Source of the DNA: Anaerosolibacter carboniphilus
Lineage (GTDB): Bacteria; Bacillota; Clostridia; Peptostreptococcales; Thermotaleaceae
Assembly: GCF_014205875.1 (NCBI RefSeq)
Contig: NZ_JACHEN010000025.1
Span: 23,979-87,978, forward strand
Direction of reading: 5' to 3'
DNA: 64,000 nucleotides
Shown: one piece after another, positions 42,100-51,046 of the stretch
How positions within the stretch are numbered: the first letter of the stretch is position 1
Layout: the number at the start of each line of letters is the position of its first letter
Program-made: the position numbers and the translations under genes
Notes under the pieces: model-generated
The model's database searches: none
Told to the model about the DNA's origin: nothing
What the model saw: the letters and a program-made list of their open reading frames with translations, nothing else

Positions 42100-43212
42100 T
42101 TAAATAATTCTCTTTTCAGTTTCAAAATCGAATAAATGAACCTTATCCCAATGATAGTTTAATTCAATATCATCCCCAGCTTTTTTCGCAGACTTTGCAT
42201 CCACCCGAGCAATGATTTGTTTCCCACTAATGATCATATAGAAATACTTCTCAGCACCCATGAGTTCGGCTACTTCAATTTTCCCATAGATACTTGAGAA
42301 ATTATGATGTAGGCGTTGGCTATCTTGCTCATGAAGGTGCTCTGGCCTAATCCCAATATAGACTTTTCGTTCTAGATATCCCCGCTGTTCAAGAATTTTT
42401 CCCATTTCTTCTGTAATATGTATATACGTATCATCATTCAATCTTAATTCAATTTTATCATGGCTTTTTACAACTGTCCCATGAAGTATATTAATTTGTG
42501 GGCTGCCAATAAATCCTGCTACAAATAGATTCTCAGGATTCTCATATACATTCTGTGGTGTGTCAATCTGCTGTATTTCACCATCCTTCATAATAACAAT
42601 TCTCGTTCCCATCGTCATCGCTTCCACTTGGTCATGGGTTACATAAATAAAAGTGGATTGAAGTTTCTTGTGCAGCTTTGTAATTTCTGTCCGCATCTGT
42701 ACTCTGAGCTTTGCATCTAAATTGGATAGTGGTTCATCCATCAAAAATACCTTAGGTTCTCTGACAATAGCTCTTCCTAAAGCTACACGCTGTCGTTGAC
42801 CACCTGATAATGCTTTTGGCTTACGATCAAGTAAATGTTCAATTTCTAAAATTCTTGCTACTTCTTTCACTTTTTGATCAATAACGTTCTTTGGCAGCTT
42901 CCTTAATTGAAGTCCAAAAGCCATGTTGTCATATACACTCATATGAGGATATAGGGCATAGTTTTGAAATACCATAGCAATATCCCGATCTTTTGCAGGT
43001 GTATCGTTCACCAAGCGATCCCCAATATATAACTCTCCTGCGGATATTTCCTCCAATCCAGCAACCATTCGAAGGGTCGTCGTTTTGCCACAGCCCGATG
43101 GCCCTACCAAAACAATGAATTCTTTGTCTTCAATTTCCATATTGAAATCTTTTACTGCATGTACATTTCCAGGATAGATTTTTTTGATATGTTTTAATAT
43201 TACTTTCGCCAT
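42100..43212 (-). CDS. Sugar ABC transporter ATP-binding protein (MsmX/UgpC type)
   Basis: The 370-residue protein has Walker [10 protein letters not shown] near residue 37, Q-loop, signature [16 protein letters not shown] and Walker [19 protein letters not shown]-terminal TOBE domain carries the [10 protein letters not shown] motif. This is the CUT1-energising ATPase that in Firmicutes is shared between several importers. It probably drives the permeases at 36.9-38.8 kb, which lack their own ATPase. [15 protein letters not shown] (ATG 43212) follows GGGAGGGAACAACAT; the 38-residue extension to 43326 is not translated. Confidence 0.93.
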   Translation of the reverse strand: MAKVILKHIKKIYPGNVHAVKDFNMEIEDKEFIVLVGPSGCGKTTTLRMVAGLEEISAGELYIGDRLVNDTPAKDRDIAMVFQNYALYPHMSVYDNMAFGLQLRKLPKNVIDQKVKEVARILEIEHLLDRKPKALSGGQRQRVALGRAIVREPKVFLMDEPLSNLDAKLRVQMRTEITKLHKKLQSTFIYVTHDQVEAMTMGTRIVIMKDGEIQQIDTPQNVYENPENLFVAGFIGSPQINILHGTVVKSHDKIELRLNDDTYIHITEEMGKILEQRGYLERKVYIGIRPEHLHEQDSQRLHHNFSSIYGKIEVAELMGAEKYFYMIISGKQIIARVDAKSAKKAGDDIELNYHWDKVHLFDFETEKRII

Positions 43213-43272
43213 ATGTTGTTCCCTCCCAATATTCTTTACCTCGAGTATACAAGAGCAAAATAAAAAATTCCA

Positions 43273-43288
43273 TTGTGAGAATTCACAA
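43273..43288. promoter_or_regulatory. Palindromic operator candidate before the msmX-like gene
   Basis: TTGTGAGAATTCACAA, arms TTGTGA and TCACAA four bases apart. On the minus strand it lies just upstream of a weak promoter (TGGAAT, 17 bases, TATACT). It could be the site of the co-transcribed PucR-type regulator. Confidence 0.5.
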
Positions 43289-43308
43289 AATGTATTTGTC
43301 CCCATAAG

Positions 43309-43341
43309 CATAAAAAATCCAGGCACTTTGCCTGGATTTTT
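43309..43341. terminator. Bidirectional terminator after the Yip1 gene
   Basis: AAAAATCCAGGC / GCCTGGATTTTT around a five-base loop; located 12 bases past the stop of the Yip1-domain gene. Confidence 0.9.
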
Positions 43342-43352
43342 ATGCTAACTCT

Positions 43353-44075
43353 TTATTTCATCAACGCAGATCCCACACTAAACATCACAACCAAAAGCCA
43401 AGATCCAAACACAATCGCCCCAGCCTTTTTTCGGCTCATTTGATGGACATAAGATAGACCTATGGTCACAATGGCTAAATACCAAATACTGAACACATCC
43501 AAAGCAGATAATAGGGTATGGAGTGCCGTACCCTGAGCAGCATCCGGCAGCAGGACAGCTGGAGAAGTATAAACAACATAGTTTTTTGTGATCATGGTGA
43601 TTACGGTGCGAATCCCTTCTCCCAAAAAGTTAATAAGATATCCATACCCTACTACCGAAAGAACTGTCTTAAACTTTCCTTTTCCTCCTGTAATTCGAGA
43701 GATGATATGTACAACCACAGACTTTACAAACATAGCAATGAATGGCATCACTACCGCTGTTCCAACGGCAAAGCGAAAGGCTATTTCTAACGTACCAGCA
43801 GGAAGATTATTTATATCATTTCCCTGGGCAGCCATTTGTGTCATTATGGCCTCTTGCGTAAAGTCCCTAAAGATATCTATCCTGGGCAAAATCAACAATG
43901 GAAATCCAAAAAGTAGGACCAACATAGGCCATAAAACCTTTGGTTGTTCCGATAAATATTCCATGGTTTTAGAAGGCTCCAGTAATAAATATTTTAGCCG
44001 TTCCCACCAAGAAAGTTCCACAACCTGTTTTTCCTCTTGAATTAGCATAGCTTCATTATTTTCTGACTCTGACAT
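43353..44075 (-). CDS. Yip1-domain membrane protein
   Basis: The 240-residue protein has five membrane helices after a cytoplasmic N-terminus containing WWERLKYLLLEPSKTMEYLS, the lead-in of Yip1 family proteins, and a mid-protein FKTVLSVVGYGYLINFLGEG. Its role in bacteria is unknown. It is the last gene of the MacAB-like operon, 51 bases after the permease. GGAGGGAGCACG precedes ATG 44075. Confidence 0.8.
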   Translation of the reverse strand: MSESENNEAMLIQEEKQVVELSWWERLKYLLLEPSKTMEYLSEQPKVLWPMLVLLFGFPLLILPRIDIFRDFTQEAIMTQMAAQGNDINNLPAGTLEIAFRFAVGTAVVMPFIAMFVKSVVVHIISRITGGKGKFKTVLSVVGYGYLINFLGEGIRTVITMITKNYVVYTSPAVLLPDAAQGTALHTLLSALDVFSIWYLAIVTIGLSYVHQMSRKKAGAIVFGSWLLVVMFSVGSALMK

Positions 44076-44126
44076 CGTGCTCCCTCCTTTTCGTGCTATC
44101 TAACAGCTGATGATACGAACATGTAC

Positions 44127-45344
44127 CTACTCATACCGCAACGCCTCAATAGGATCTAGTTTTGCTGCTTTGTTGGCTGGATAAATTCCAAAGAAAATCC
44201 CTACCCCCGCTGAGAATAACCATGCAACCATAATCGTACTTATCGATACCGCTGGCGGAATCTTGATAAACATAGAAATCAACAGGGAGAATCCTATACC
44301 CAGCATGGTACCGATAATTCCTCCAATGACAGAGATGATCACCGCCTCTACAAGGAACTGCATCAGGATATCCTTGTGTCTTGCCCCAATCGCTTTACGG
44401 ATCCCTATTTCCCGTGTTCGTTCTGTCACGGATACCAACATGATATTCATAACGCCAATGCCCCCTACCAATAGGGATATGGCTGCGATCGCACCTATAA
44501 CACCCGTCAGGATTCCCGTAACCTTATTTACCATTTCCATTTCCCCTTCAGCAGTATAGGTTCGATATTTATTTTTCCCTACATTATCGTGTCTTCTTTC
44601 TACGAACCTCACAATTTCCTTCAAGGTTTCTTCCACATTTGCATCCTTTTCAATATTTAATTCTATGCCATATACGCGATCACCAATGCCAAAAATTTTC
44701 TCCAAGGTAGATACGGGCAGATAAAGGGTGGCTGGTTGTTCAAAGTTTGCCACATTGCTGAAAGGAAGCTTCGGAGTCTTATATAAGCCTACGACCACCA
44801 AAGACAAATTTCGATATGGCATTTGCACCAAAATACGCTCTCCCAATACATTGGTTCTGCCAAAAACCTCCAAGGCTGTCTTTTCATCAATGACAACAAC
44901 CTCTCGTTTGGCCTTCATATCTCCTTCCATCAAAAATCTCCCATCCATCATTTCTATGGTTTCAATCTTATTGAACAACTCATTGACCCCATTCAAAGAA
45001 GCATTTAGAAGCTCCTTTTTCGATACGATTTTACCACTATCCTGCAAACTGGGGCTAATGGCTGCAATTTGATCTGAGAAGGCCTCCCTAATCGCATCCA
45101 CATCTCCATGGGTAAAGTAATCCCGGTCCGTAGGTGTCTCCTGCCAGTTGGTGGACATGAACGCCCGGTTCACACCAAATTGCTCAAATTCTTTACCAAT
45201 AGCACTCTGACTTCCTTGACCAATAGCCACTACTGCAATTACTGATGAAATGCCAATAATGATGCCCAACATGGTCAGCAAGGATCTCATTTTATTCACC
45301 CAAATCGCATTGATGGCTACCTTTACACTCTCTATAAAATTCAT
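44127..45344 (-). CDS. MacB-type ABC transporter permease
   Basis: The 405-residue protein has one N-terminal membrane helix (SLLTMLGIIIGISSVIAVVA), a large extracytoplasmic MacB-PCD domain of about 200 residues, and three C-terminal helices with the FtsX motif (NIMLVSVTERTREIGIRKAI, GARHKDILMQFLVEAVIISV). The ending IYPANKAAKLDPIEALRYE is diagnostic. With the ATPase and adaptor it forms a tripartite-like efflux or mechanotransmission system for peptides or antibiotics. GAGGTGATGAA precedes ATG 45344. Confidence 0.93.
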   Translation of the reverse strand: MNFIESVKVAINAIWVNKMRSLLTMLGIIIGISSVIAVVAIGQGSQSAIGKEFEQFGVNRAFMSTNWQETPTDRDYFTHGDVDAIREAFSDQIAAISPSLQDSGKIVSKKELLNASLNGVNELFNKIETIEMMDGRFLMEGDMKAKREVVVIDEKTALEVFGRTNVLGERILVQMPYRNLSLVVVGLYKTPKLPFSNVANFEQPATLYLPVSTLEKIFGIGDRVYGIELNIEKDANVEETLKEIVRFVERRHDNVGKNKYRTYTAEGEMEMVNKVTGILTGVIGAIAAISLLVGGIGVMNIMLVSVTERTREIGIRKAIGARHKDILMQFLVEAVIISVIGGIIGTMLGIGFSLLISMFIKIPPAVSISTIMVAWLFSAGVGIFFGIYPANKAAKLDPIEALRYE

Positions 45345-45361
45345 TTCATCACCTCGATTGG

Positions 45362-46072
45362 CTAAACTCTTGTATTCAACGAAATTATAGTTCTCTGCTC
45401 CACCAAGCGATCCTCTACAATCTCTCCATCCCTGAAAGATACAATCCTTTTTCCATAGGCAGCAATATCTGCTTCGTGAGTAACCAATATCACTGTAGAT
45501 CCTTCTTCATTGAGTTCCTGAAAAATTCCCATAATCTCGTTTCCTGACTTTGTATCCAAGTTACCTGTAGGCTCATCAGCCAGTATGATTGCTGGATCGT
45601 TCACTAAAGATCTGGCGATGGCCACCCGCTGGCGCTGACCACCGGAAAGCTCATTGGATTTATGGTGCATGCGATCTCCCAATCCAACCCGTTCTAACGC
45701 GGCTATAGCCCGCTCTGCCCTTATCTTTGGAGAAATGCCTGCATACATCATAGGCAATTCCACATTTTTTAGGGCAGACATCCGGGGCAGGAGGTTAAAG
45801 GATTGAAATACAAAACCAATTTTTTTATTTCGGATGGCAGCCAATTGTACATCATTCAATTCTTCAATTTTCTCTCCATCCAAGCGATACTTTCCACCAG
45901 AGGGTCGATCTAGACATCCAAGGATATTCATAAAAGTAGATTTTCCAGAACCCGAAGGCCCCATGATCGCCACAAACTCTCCTTTATCAATGTCAAGGTT
46001 GATCTTCTTCAATGCTTCCACCTGAATACTTCCCGTATCATAGACTTTGATAAGATTATCAATTTTTATCAT
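45362..46072 (-). CDS. ABC transporter ATP-binding protein (MacB/LolD type)
   Basis: The 236-residue protein has Walker A GPSGSGKST near residue 38, FQSFNLLPRMSALKNVELPM (Q-loop region), signature [16 protein letters not shown] and Walker B ILADEPTGNLDTKSG. It drives the MacB-type permease encoded 17 bases downstream. Its start overlaps the end of the adaptor gene by 14 bases. Confidence 0.93.
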   Translation of the reverse strand: MIKIDNLIKVYDTGSIQVEALKKINLDIDKGEFVAIMGPSGSGKSTFMNILGCLDRPSGGKYRLDGEKIEELNDVQLAAIRNKKIGFVFQSFNLLPRMSALKNVELPMMYAGISPKIRAERAIAALERVGLGDRMHHKSNELSGGQRQRVAIARSLVNDPAIILADEPTGNLDTKSGNEIMGIFQELNEEGSTVILVTHEADIAAYGKRIVSFRDGEIVEDRLVEQRTIISLNTRV

Positions 46073-47324
46073 TTTTCATCACCTTGTTTTCTTTCACCGG
46101 ATCCCCATCCTTTAGTTGTTCCGTTGGGTTCATAATCACCAAATCCTTCTCGTGAAGGTCGTTGGCAATTACCTCTACTGCCAATTCACTCTCGATGCCC
46201 GTTTTGACTAGATGTTCCTTTGCCTTACCCTTTTCTATAGTGAAAACCACCTTTTCCCCATTCTTCTTTGTGTAGATTGCTTCATAAGGAATCACCAGGG
46301 CACCTTTCTTACGCTCTGTAAGGATATCAGTAGTCGCTGAAAAACCTGGCTTCAATTCCGTATTCTTATCAATGACTTCAATCTTCACCTTTACTACCGT
46401 TTCCTTTCCTTGTCCTGTCTCATTGGAAAAAGCCGTAGCATCTATGTATTTTACAGTTCCTTTATACTCTTTTCCTTCAAAGGCATCGCCTGTGATCTTA
46501 ACCTGCTGTCCAAGGGCTACCTTATGAATGTCATATTCACTAATATTTGTAACAATTTCTAAACTGTTGGTGTTCACAACCTTCATGATTGCCACATCAG
46601 CTGCTGCTAGACTGCCTTCTACCCCATCTACATTGGTCACAGTTCCAGATATGGGACTTTTCACAATATACTTTTCTAACTCTGTTCCTATCTTTTCCAT
46701 GGCCAATTCCGATAGTCTTACTTGTTTTTCTTGGGCCGTTACCTCGGAACCTGTTTTAAGATTTTCTAGATTTTTCTTAGCCAATAAATAATTGTTATAG
46801 TTTTGATCTAGGTTGCTTTTTGCTGTGTCTAACTCACTTTTGCTTACTGCGCCTGACTCATAAAGCTTTTTATTGTTCTCATAGGCTGTTTGGGCGTCAC
46901 GATATTGGATTTCTGCATTGCTTAAAGCGATCTCCATCTCCGTGTAATTCTCCTTGCTCAGCTGTTGAAGGTTATCCTTCTCCATAGCCAGTTTGATCTC
47001 GGCCTCTTTCATTTGGTAATCTAAGTCACCTGATGCCAGTTTGACGAGTTCTTGTCCAGCTTCCACCTGGTCTCCTTCCTTCACAAGAATCCGCTCTATC
47101 TTAGCCGACACGTCCGGCAGGACCTCCCTTTTTTCCATAGAAACTACTTCTCCACTGGTAAGAATATGAGCTTCTATATCCTGCTTCTCTATGGTTGCTG
47201 TTTTCACCAGTGTCCCCACATCCTGCTTTTGCTGACTTGCCTTTACGGCTGCTGCCCCCACAAATAATACAACAATCAGGGCTACACCAATCATGATGAA
47301 CATTTTTTTCCTCGACTTTGCCAT
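46059..47324 (-). CDS. Efflux periplasmic-adaptor-type subunit (HlyD/MacA family)
   Basis: The 421-residue protein has an N-terminal membrane helix (KMFIMIGVALIVVLFVGAAA). A biotinyl-lipoyl half (ILVKEGDQVEAGQELVKLAS), a long coiled-coil hairpin at about 100-190, the second lipoyl half (YIVKSPISGTVTNVDGVEGS) and beta-barrel domains follow. It bridges the permease to the wall or an outer component in this Gram-positive-type envelope. ATG 47324 follows GGAAAGGGGTCGCAGAA; a longer start at 47363 is less likely. First gene of the four-gene operon. Confidence 0.92.
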   Translation of the reverse strand: MAKSRKKMFIMIGVALIVVLFVGAAAVKASQQKQDVGTLVKTATIEKQDIEAHILTSGEVVSMEKREVLPDVSAKIERILVKEGDQVEAGQELVKLASGDLDYQMKEAEIKLAMEKDNLQQLSKENYTEMEIALSNAEIQYRDAQTAYENNKKLYESGAVSKSELDTAKSNLDQNYNNYLLAKKNLENLKTGSEVTAQEKQVRLSELAMEKIGTELEKYIVKSPISGTVTNVDGVEGSLAAADVAIMKVVNTNSLEIVTNISEYDIHKVALGQQVKITGDAFEGKEYKGTVKYIDATAFSNETGQGKETVVKVKIEVIDKNTELKPGFSATTDILTERKKGALVIPYEAIYTKKNGEKVVFTIEKGKAKEHLVKTGIESELAVEVIANDLHEKDLVIMNPTEQLKDGDPVKENKVMKNDKN

Positions 47325-47533
47325 TTCTGCGACCCCTTTCCTCACATATTTATACGATGGCATGATGATATTGGCCTCAAAAATATCATACGTCTTTTTT
47401 ACTCAAAAGTCTGCGTTTATTTGGAAAAATATTCCCAATTTTGAACTACAAGCTCTTATCAAAGCTCTCCAATGATGTTTTATAATGCTATTCATCAAAA
47501 TTTGTAGGATGTTAAGACATACGATCGAGGATT

Positions 47534-47703
47534 GTAGGGGCGATTCACGAATCGCCCGTTGACCAAAGATACCGCCTACTTGTCATCCTGAACGTCGTGA
47601 AGGATCTGCATTTAGCTATATAAGATGCTTCGCTGCGCTCAGCATGACGATAACCGTGGCATTACCTATGCTAGATATCGGGCGATTCGTGAATCGCCCC
47701 TAC
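47534..47703. repeat. Nested double palindromic repeat
   Basis: The outer pair is GTAGGGGCGATTCACGAATC(GCCCG) at 47534-47558 and its reverse complement form at 47679-47703, each itself a hairpin. Between them lies a second palindrome family, GTCATCCTGAACG...GAAGGATCTGC (47581-47609) and CTTCGCTGCGCTCAGCATGAC (47628-47648). The rest of the 487-base spacer 47325-47811 holds no gene. Confidence 0.85.
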
Positions 47704-47757
47704 CTTTTGTAAACCTCAATCTGGATACTTTATTACACATTTCCTTAAACATGCAAC

Positions 47758-47788
47758 AAAGGGAACTCTAAATTGAGTTCCCTTAAAA
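47758..47788 (-). terminator. Terminator after rimI
   Basis: On the minus strand GGGAACTCAATTTAGAGTTCCC is a stem of eight pairs with a six-base loop, followed by TTTGTT. Confidence 0.75.
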
Positions 47789-47811
47789 ATGGCATACTAT
47801 TAATAACTGTC

Positions 47812-48258
47812 TTACGTTTGTCTCCACATAATGACAGCATCCTCATTATTGTCTGCATAATATTTGGGGCGAGTCCCGCAGGATTCAAATCCGAACTTCC
47901 GATAGAGATTCTGGGCCACATGATTGGATGCCCTAACCTCCAGCGTCATTTGATAAATATCGTGGGCATCAGCACGCTCCACCATGGCCTCTACGATTAA
48001 ATTGCCATAGCCTTTTCCCCTATATTGAGGATGAACGGCGATATTGGTTACATGGGCTTCGTCTACAATAAACCACATTCCGCCATAGCCAGCTATTCTT
48101 CCATCCACTTCGGCTACAACATAATGGGCAAACTTGTTTTTTGTTATTTCCATTTCAAAGGCCTCCGGTGACCAGGGAACTGTAAAGCATAGGTTTTCAA
48201 TCTCTAAAACTTGTGGTATATCCTCCACGGTCATGCTTCTAATCTTTACCGCATCCAT
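47812..48258 (-). CDS. rimI: Ribosomal-protein-S18-alanine N-acetyltransferase RimI
   Basis: The 148-residue GNAT protein reads IRSMTVEDIPQVLEIENLCF near the start, the acetyl-CoA loop HPQYRGKGYGNLIVEAMVER near residue 75 and LEVRASNHVAQNLYRKFGFE near 110, the RimI signature. It acetylates an N-terminal alanine, classically of S18. It is commonly encoded with tsaB, as here: its start overlaps the tsaB end by 20 bases. ATG 48258 follows AAAGGTGTGATCAGG. Confidence 0.92.
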   Translation of the reverse strand: MDAVKIRSMTVEDIPQVLEIENLCFTVPWSPEAFEMEITKNKFAHYVVAEVDGRIAGYGGMWFIVDEAHVTNIAVHPQYRGKGYGNLIVEAMVERADAHDIYQMTLEVRASNHVAQNLYRKFGFESCGTRPKYYADNNEDAVIMWRQT

Positions 48259-48970
48259 CCTGATCACACCTTTTCATTTTCTCTTCATACTGTCGTTCTG
48301 CCTCGGATTTCCTGAGATAATTAGGGGTTAATGCATAAAAGCTCTCTATTTTCCCTTCCGCCGCCTTCTGTAAAGCCAATTGTGCTATGGAAGAAGCCCT
48401 TGGCATTTTCACCGTGTTGGGTGAAAATACAACCCTGTTTCCTAAGCTTTTCGTCAACACCTCGGCGTTCTTCTCCATGCCATCCCCCATAAAGATGACC
48501 CTTTCTGGCCTTACCGACAATTTTTCTATAAGTTCATCAAGGGTTATGGCCATAGGTCCATCAATGCTAAGGAAGTCACCTTCCTCCCACTTATAAATAG
48601 CAGTATACACTTGATTTCTTCTGGCATCCAATAGGGGGCAAATCAAACCTTCGCAAAATGGCAGATTAAATGCCAACGCATCCAAAGTGGATATCCCTGC
48701 CACAGGAATATTCATAGCGTGGGCTAACCCCTTGGCGGTGGCGACCCCGATTCTCAGCCCTGTGAAGGAACCAGGGCCCTCGGCCACAGCAATCAAGTCG
48801 ATATCCTCCATGGTTAACTCACAGCTTTTCAGCAAATCATCAACCATGGGCATCAGCTTTTGAGAATGAGTTCTTTCATGGTTAATGATGTGCTCTCCGA
48901 TGAGCTTCTCATCATCCATTACCGCCACTGAAGCAACAATGGATGATGTATCTAATGCCAGTACCTTCAT
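48239..48970 (-). CDS. tsaB: tRNA threonylcarbamoyladenosine biosynthesis protein TsaB
   Basis: The 243-residue protein MKVLALDTSSIVASVAVMDD... has AVAEGPGSFTGLRIGVATAK near residue 65, the TsaB signature. It scaffolds TsaD and TsaE for t6A37 tRNA modification. The start (ATG 48970) follows GAGGAGTTGAAGCAGAT and overlaps the tsaE end by four bases; the longer frame to 48997 is not favoured. Confidence 0.93.
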   Translation of the reverse strand: MKVLALDTSSIVASVAVMDDEKLIGEHIINHERTHSQKLMPMVDDLLKSCELTMEDIDLIAVAEGPGSFTGLRIGVATAKGLAHAMNIPVAGISTLDALAFNLPFCEGLICPLLDARRNQVYTAIYKWEEGDFLSIDGPMAITLDELIEKLSVRPERVIFMGDGMEKNAEVLTKSLGNRVVFSPNTVKMPRASSIAQLALQKAAEGKIESFYALTPNYLRKSEAERQYEEKMKRCDQDGCGKD

Positions 48971-49428
48971 ATCTGCTTCAACTCCTCGATAATCCATTTG
49001 AAATGTTCTGTTGTACCCTTTATTTCAATCTCCCTGTTCTGATCCCCATCTCCCTTGGTGATATGTATCCATAGATGTTCTATTGGAATCAATTCTTCTA
49101 TGAGAGACGCCCATTCAATCAAGCAAACGCCATCTCCATAAAAATACTCTTCATAACCAAGTTCGTCCATCTCTTCGATTTTTCTAATCCTGTATACATC
49201 GAAGTGATACAAGGGTAATCTACCCATATACTCATGGATCAATGTAAAAGTTGGACTGGTAACATCCTCTTCTACGCCCAATCCCTTGGCTATGGCTTTT
49301 GATAAAGTCGTTTTTCCAGCACCCAGATCCCCTGTCAAACAAACCACATCTCCCTTTGACAACAGACCTCCTAATTTATATCCCAATTGGAAAGTATATT
49401 CCTCTCCAAGACTAACAATCTTAACCAC
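48967..49428 (-). CDS. tsaE: tRNA threonylcarbamoyladenosine biosynthesis ATPase TsaE
   Basis: The 153-residue protein has the P-loop LTGDLGAGKTTLSKAIAKGL near residue 35, SPTFTLIHEYMGRLPLYHFD near residue 70 and LIEWASLIEELIP, all typical of TsaE. It is the ATPase that resets the TsaBD complex. The start is GTG 49428, five bases after GAGGTGTAGAT. First gene of the tsaE-tsaB-rimI operon. Confidence 0.93.
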   Translation of the reverse strand: MVKIVSLGEEYTFQLGYKLGGLLSKGDVVCLTGDLGAGKTTLSKAIAKGLGVEEDVTSPTFTLIHEYMGRLPLYHFDVYRIRKIEEMDELGYEEYFYGDGVCLIEWASLIEELIPIEHLWIHITKGDGDQNREIEIKGTTEHFKWIIEELKQI

Positions 49429-49555
49429 ATCTACACCTCAATTCGTTGATTATGCTATTTAAATCATATGTATATCTATTTTCACTATTGCTCTAACTTC
49501 TATTCTATCCAAAATCATATCATAATTATATATTTTATGGAAATATGATGCAATG

Positions 49556-49580
49556 GAAAAAACACTCCACAGAGGGAGTG
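49556..49580 (-). terminator. Terminator after the 30-residue membrane protein gene
   Basis: On the minus strand CACTCC / GGAGTG with a six-base loop and six T, three bases past the stop codon. Confidence 0.88.
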
Positions 49581-49583
49581 CTT

Positions 49584-49676
49584 CTATCTTCTTGCTCTGC
49601 TCGTTAGAATTGTCACTATGGCAGCAGCTACATAGACACCCAATAGGAATAGGATTGCTGAAGCTATGAAATGCAA
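49584..49676 (-). CDS. 30-residue single-span membrane protein
   Basis: From TTG 49676 the frame reads MHFIASAILFLLGVYVAAAI then VTILTSRARR and stops. It has one clear membrane helix (residues 3-24) and a basic cytoplasmic tail, giving N-out/C-in topology. AAGGTGAT lies five bases upstream of TTG, and a strong terminator follows the stop after three bases. It resembles the small membrane proteins of Firmicutes in shape but matches no family I know. It lies alone between tsaE and the Spo0E-like gene. Confidence 0.65.
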   Translation of the reverse strand: MHFIASAILFLLGVYVAAAIVTILTSRARR

Positions 49677-49802
49677 TGCATCACCTTCTTCAAATCAACG
49701 CTACACTACATTATCATTATATCCTTTTCCTTTCATTATGTGCATCCTTCGTACTTTTCCTTTCATTCCACATACACAGTAGTATCCATCCATTGCTCCA
49801 TA

Positions 49803-49830
49803 AAAAAAAAGCTGCTTCTTTGCAGCATCA
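49803..49830 (-). terminator. Terminator at the stop of the Spo0E-like gene
   Basis: On the minus strand GCTGC-AAAGAA-GCAGC is followed by nine T. It starts at the stop codon. Confidence 0.85.
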
Positions 49831-50010
49831 TTGTCCTTCTGTTTCTGATTCATTCTTCATATAGTATTGAATAATCAGTTGATCCAATCTTTGACTTAAT
49901 ATTACGACCTCTTCATCTGTGACCATACCTTTATGGATCATTAAATCCTCTAATTGACCTCGAACCTCGTCTATCTCCATACATAGCCTTTCCTGGTTGC
50001 CATTGGTCAT
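49828..50010 (-). CDS. Spo0E-like aspartyl-phosphate phosphatase
   Basis: The 60-residue protein MTNGNQERLCMEIDEVRGQL... ends with ILSQRLDQLIIQYYMK, the SQxLDxLI signature of Spo0E phosphatases, which dephosphorylate Spo0A~P and delay sporulation. The size and two-helix pattern agree. GGAGGTGAATATT precedes ATG 50010. It implies a sporulating host. Confidence 0.9.
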   Translation of the reverse strand: MTNGNQERLCMEIDEVRGQLEDLMIHKGMVTDEEVVILSQRLDQLIIQYYMKNESETEGQ

Positions 50011-50117
50011 AATATTCACCTCCATATATGTAATATATACCTTGGCACCTCATTTTATAAACAGTTTTTGCCGTAAAATATTTATAATTTTTAGACAATT
50101 TTTATTGTAATTCAATA

Positions 50118-50150
50118 AAAAAGGCCTAACATCATGTTAGACCTGTTTTT
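50118..50150 (-). terminator. Terminator after ribU
   Basis: On the minus strand AGGTCTAACAT / ATGTTAGGCCT (one G-U) with short loop, then TTTTTT. Confidence 0.9.
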
Positions 50151-50152
50151 TG

Positions 50153-50764
50153 TTATTTTAAAATTGGTGATAGCTTTTTATAAAATAGTCCTGTAATGAT
50201 GGATACTACCGTGCCTTTTAGTATGTTAAATGGTACAAAAGCATATAGAATCAATGTTTTCATATCCACGATGGCACCATTAGCTGCTGCACTCATGGCA
50301 ATAATCTTATCCATCGGCATAAATTTGGTGTAGAAAGGAAGCGTAATATAATAGTTAGCAATCACACCCATAATTACCATGGAGAGGATCCCTACAACCA
50401 TTCCTAACACTGCTCCATGTTTTGTTTTGTTCTTTAGATAAATAATGGACGCAGGAACTACAAACGCTGAACCTACAAGGAAGTTTGCAAGCTCTCCAAC
50501 CCCGCCTGTAGTGTTCTTCGTAACAAGATGCAGTATATTCTTAACCAATTGTATGGCAATGGCAGCCCCTGGACCCAAGGTAAATCCACCAATTAATGCT
50601 GGGATGTCACTCAAATCGATGGTTAGAAATGATGGAAAGAAAAATAGCGGAATCTCCACTAACATGATAATATAGGCCAATACGGAAAGTATCGATACCT
50701 TTGTAAGTGTCTTCGCAGACGTTTTTTGCGTCATTTGACCGGTTAATGTTATTTTGTTTGACAT
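50153..50764 (-). CDS. ribU: Riboflavin ECF transporter S component RibU
   Basis: The 203-residue membrane protein has five or six helices and the RibU features FFPSFLTIDLSDIPALIGGF and TGGVGELANFLVGSAFVVPA. It binds riboflavin and is energised by the shared EcfAA'T module, not encoded here. The FMN riboswitch immediately upstream fixes the substrate with high confidence. MSNKITLTGQM (ATG 50764) follows AGGAGGAACGATC. Confidence 0.95.
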   Translation of the reverse strand: MSNKITLTGQMTQKTSAKTLTKVSILSVLAYIIMLVEIPLFFFPSFLTIDLSDIPALIGGFTLGPGAAIAIQLVKNILHLVTKNTTGGVGELANFLVGSAFVVPASIIYLKNKTKHGAVLGMVVGILSMVIMGVIANYYITLPFYTKFMPMDKIIAMSAAANGAIVDMKTLILYAFVPFNILKGTVVSIITGLFYKKLSPILK

Positions 50765-50802
50765 GATCGTTCCTCCTAATTTCAATAATGGATTGATGGA
50801 GA

Positions 50803-50839
50803 AATAATAAACACCTGAAGAACATATCCTCAGGTGTTA
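50803..50839 (-). terminator. FMN riboswitch expression-platform terminator
   Basis: On the minus strand AACACCTGA / TCAGGTGTT around a 12-base loop, then TATTATTT; between the aptamer and the ribU ribosome site. Confidence 0.8.
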
Positions 50840-50867
50840 AATCACTACAAAACATAGCAATTATTAT

Positions 50868-50975
50868 CTTCTTCCATCCAGACTTTACTGTCGGTACTGG
50901 AATTACACCAGTTCTGCAGCTTTCGCTGCTCGCGGACTTTACCGCCGGTCGGGAATTTCACCCTGCCCTGAAGAC
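50868..50975 (-). ncRNA. FMN riboswitch (RFN element) controlling ribU
   Basis: On the minus strand the blocks CTTCAGGGCAGGGTGAAATT, CCCGACCGGCGGTA, AGTCCGCGAGC, CTGGTGTAATTCCAGTACCG and ACAGTAAAGTCTGGATGGAA occur in the RFN order, closing the multi-branched junction. High FMN should favour the downstream terminator and stop ribU transcription. Confidence 0.96.
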
Positions 50976-51046
50976 CTTCATTCATTCAGTTGTTTGCTTT
51001 ATTTCTTCACAACTATTATATAGCAGCATCCAGTTTCTTTCAATAC

